The notes under the pieces are model-generated. The model saw only the letters and a list, made by a program, of their open reading frames with translations, was not told the DNA's origin and ran no database searches. From assembly GCA_003165195.1 (NCBI GenBank), contig PLSP01000059.1, forward strand, positions 3,854-45,413: 41,560 nucleotides of DNA, given 5' to 3'. The position numbers and the translations under genes were made by a program. This stretch comes from Candidatus Bathyarchaeota archaeon. Its GTDB lineage: Archaea > Thermoproteota > Bathyarchaeia > Bathyarchaeales > Bathycorpusculaceae. Of the stretch, positions 41,476 to 41,560 are shown in pieces; position 1 is the stretch's first letter, and each line of letters begins with the position of its first letter.

Positions 41476-41560
41476 TTATTTCTTTTTCTTTGCGGTTTTT
41501 TCGTCGGTGGCAGCTGCCTCAGTCGGTTTGGCAGACTCTTCTGCTTTTGGCTCTTCTTTC
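41476..41560 (-). CDS. C-terminus of a Lys/Ala/Glu-rich protein (cut by window edge)
   Basis: The minus strand reads KEEPKAEESAKPTEAAATDE then KTAKKKK and TAA, open to the window edge. This low-complexity charged tail resembles those on S6e, S24e and S27ae here, so a ribosomal or nucleic-acid-binding protein is possible. The body lies outside the window. It converges with the zinc-ribbon gene; an A/T-rich tract between them could end both. Confidence 0.55.
   Translation of the reverse strand, partial: KEEPKAEESAKPTEAAATDEKTAKKKK

Overview
The window looks like a chromosome segment of an uncultured mesophilic TACK-group archaeon, most likely Bathyarchaeia-like (the clade is inference). Direct support: archaeal-type informational genes (S6e, aIF2-gamma, Rpo7/RpoE1, Spt4, S24e, S27ae, and an L3-L4-L23-L2-S19 cluster), a tRNA-Ser with an archaeal intron at position 37/38, a fused Fae-Hps enzyme, an archaeal GTP-dependent dephospho-CoA kinase, and Lrp-type regulators with two copies of the regulator unit. 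Base composition is moderately AT-rich and there is no sign of thermophily.

Layout. 1-6.0 kb: the 5' end of a TetR-type regulator diverging from an MFS exporter, a DUF996-like zinc-ribbon membrane protein, an M32 carboxypeptidase, a small membrane protein, and an Fae-Hps carrying an extra N-terminal helix-turn-helix. 6.1-8.4 kb: an accessory patch with a VapBC pair bracketed by two direct repeats that resemble the 3' end of tRNA-Ser, then a G1 (eqolisin-type) peptidase whose signal peptide lies in a different frame, then two copies of a non-coding repeat. 8.4-15.1 kb: an MFS protein and the translation/transcription cluster S6e, aIF2-gamma, (Nudix on the other strand), Fcf1-like PIN protein, RpoE1, Spt4, dephospho-CoA kinase, S24e, S27ae and an unrecognised protein. 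15.1-20.2 kb, minus strand: a B12-type radical SAM protein and ribosomal proteins S19, L2, L23, L4, L3. 20.2-21.1 kb: six imperfect copies of a hairpin-plus-C-rich repeat, then tRNA-Ser(CGA).

21.1-35.2 kb is the most distinctive part. Three paralogous 930-990 residue secreted, membrane-anchored PQQ-like beta-propeller proteins lie on the minus strand, mixed with an Fe-S flavoprotein, a 41-residue Cys-rich protein missed by the ORF track, two tandem double-unit Lrp regulators, a small zincin-like protein and coding remnants. The first propeller gene lies between the tRNA-Ser gene and an exact 21-nt duplicate of that tRNA's 3' end, which suggests past tRNA-targeted integration. 35.5-41.6 kb: a histidine-kinase remnant, a small membrane protein, a 710-residue radical SAM/SPASM protein, an MgtE-like cation transporter with its PhoU/TrkA-C partner, a zinc-ribbon protein and the C-terminus of a Lys/Ala-rich protein.

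How the parts fit together: the central clusters are housekeeping. Fae-Hps probably links tetrahydromethanopterin C1 metabolism with ribulose phosphate supply. The propeller proteins are probably displayed on the cell surface, and the Lrp pair between two of them may control them (inference). No CRISPR array, integrase or transposase was seen.
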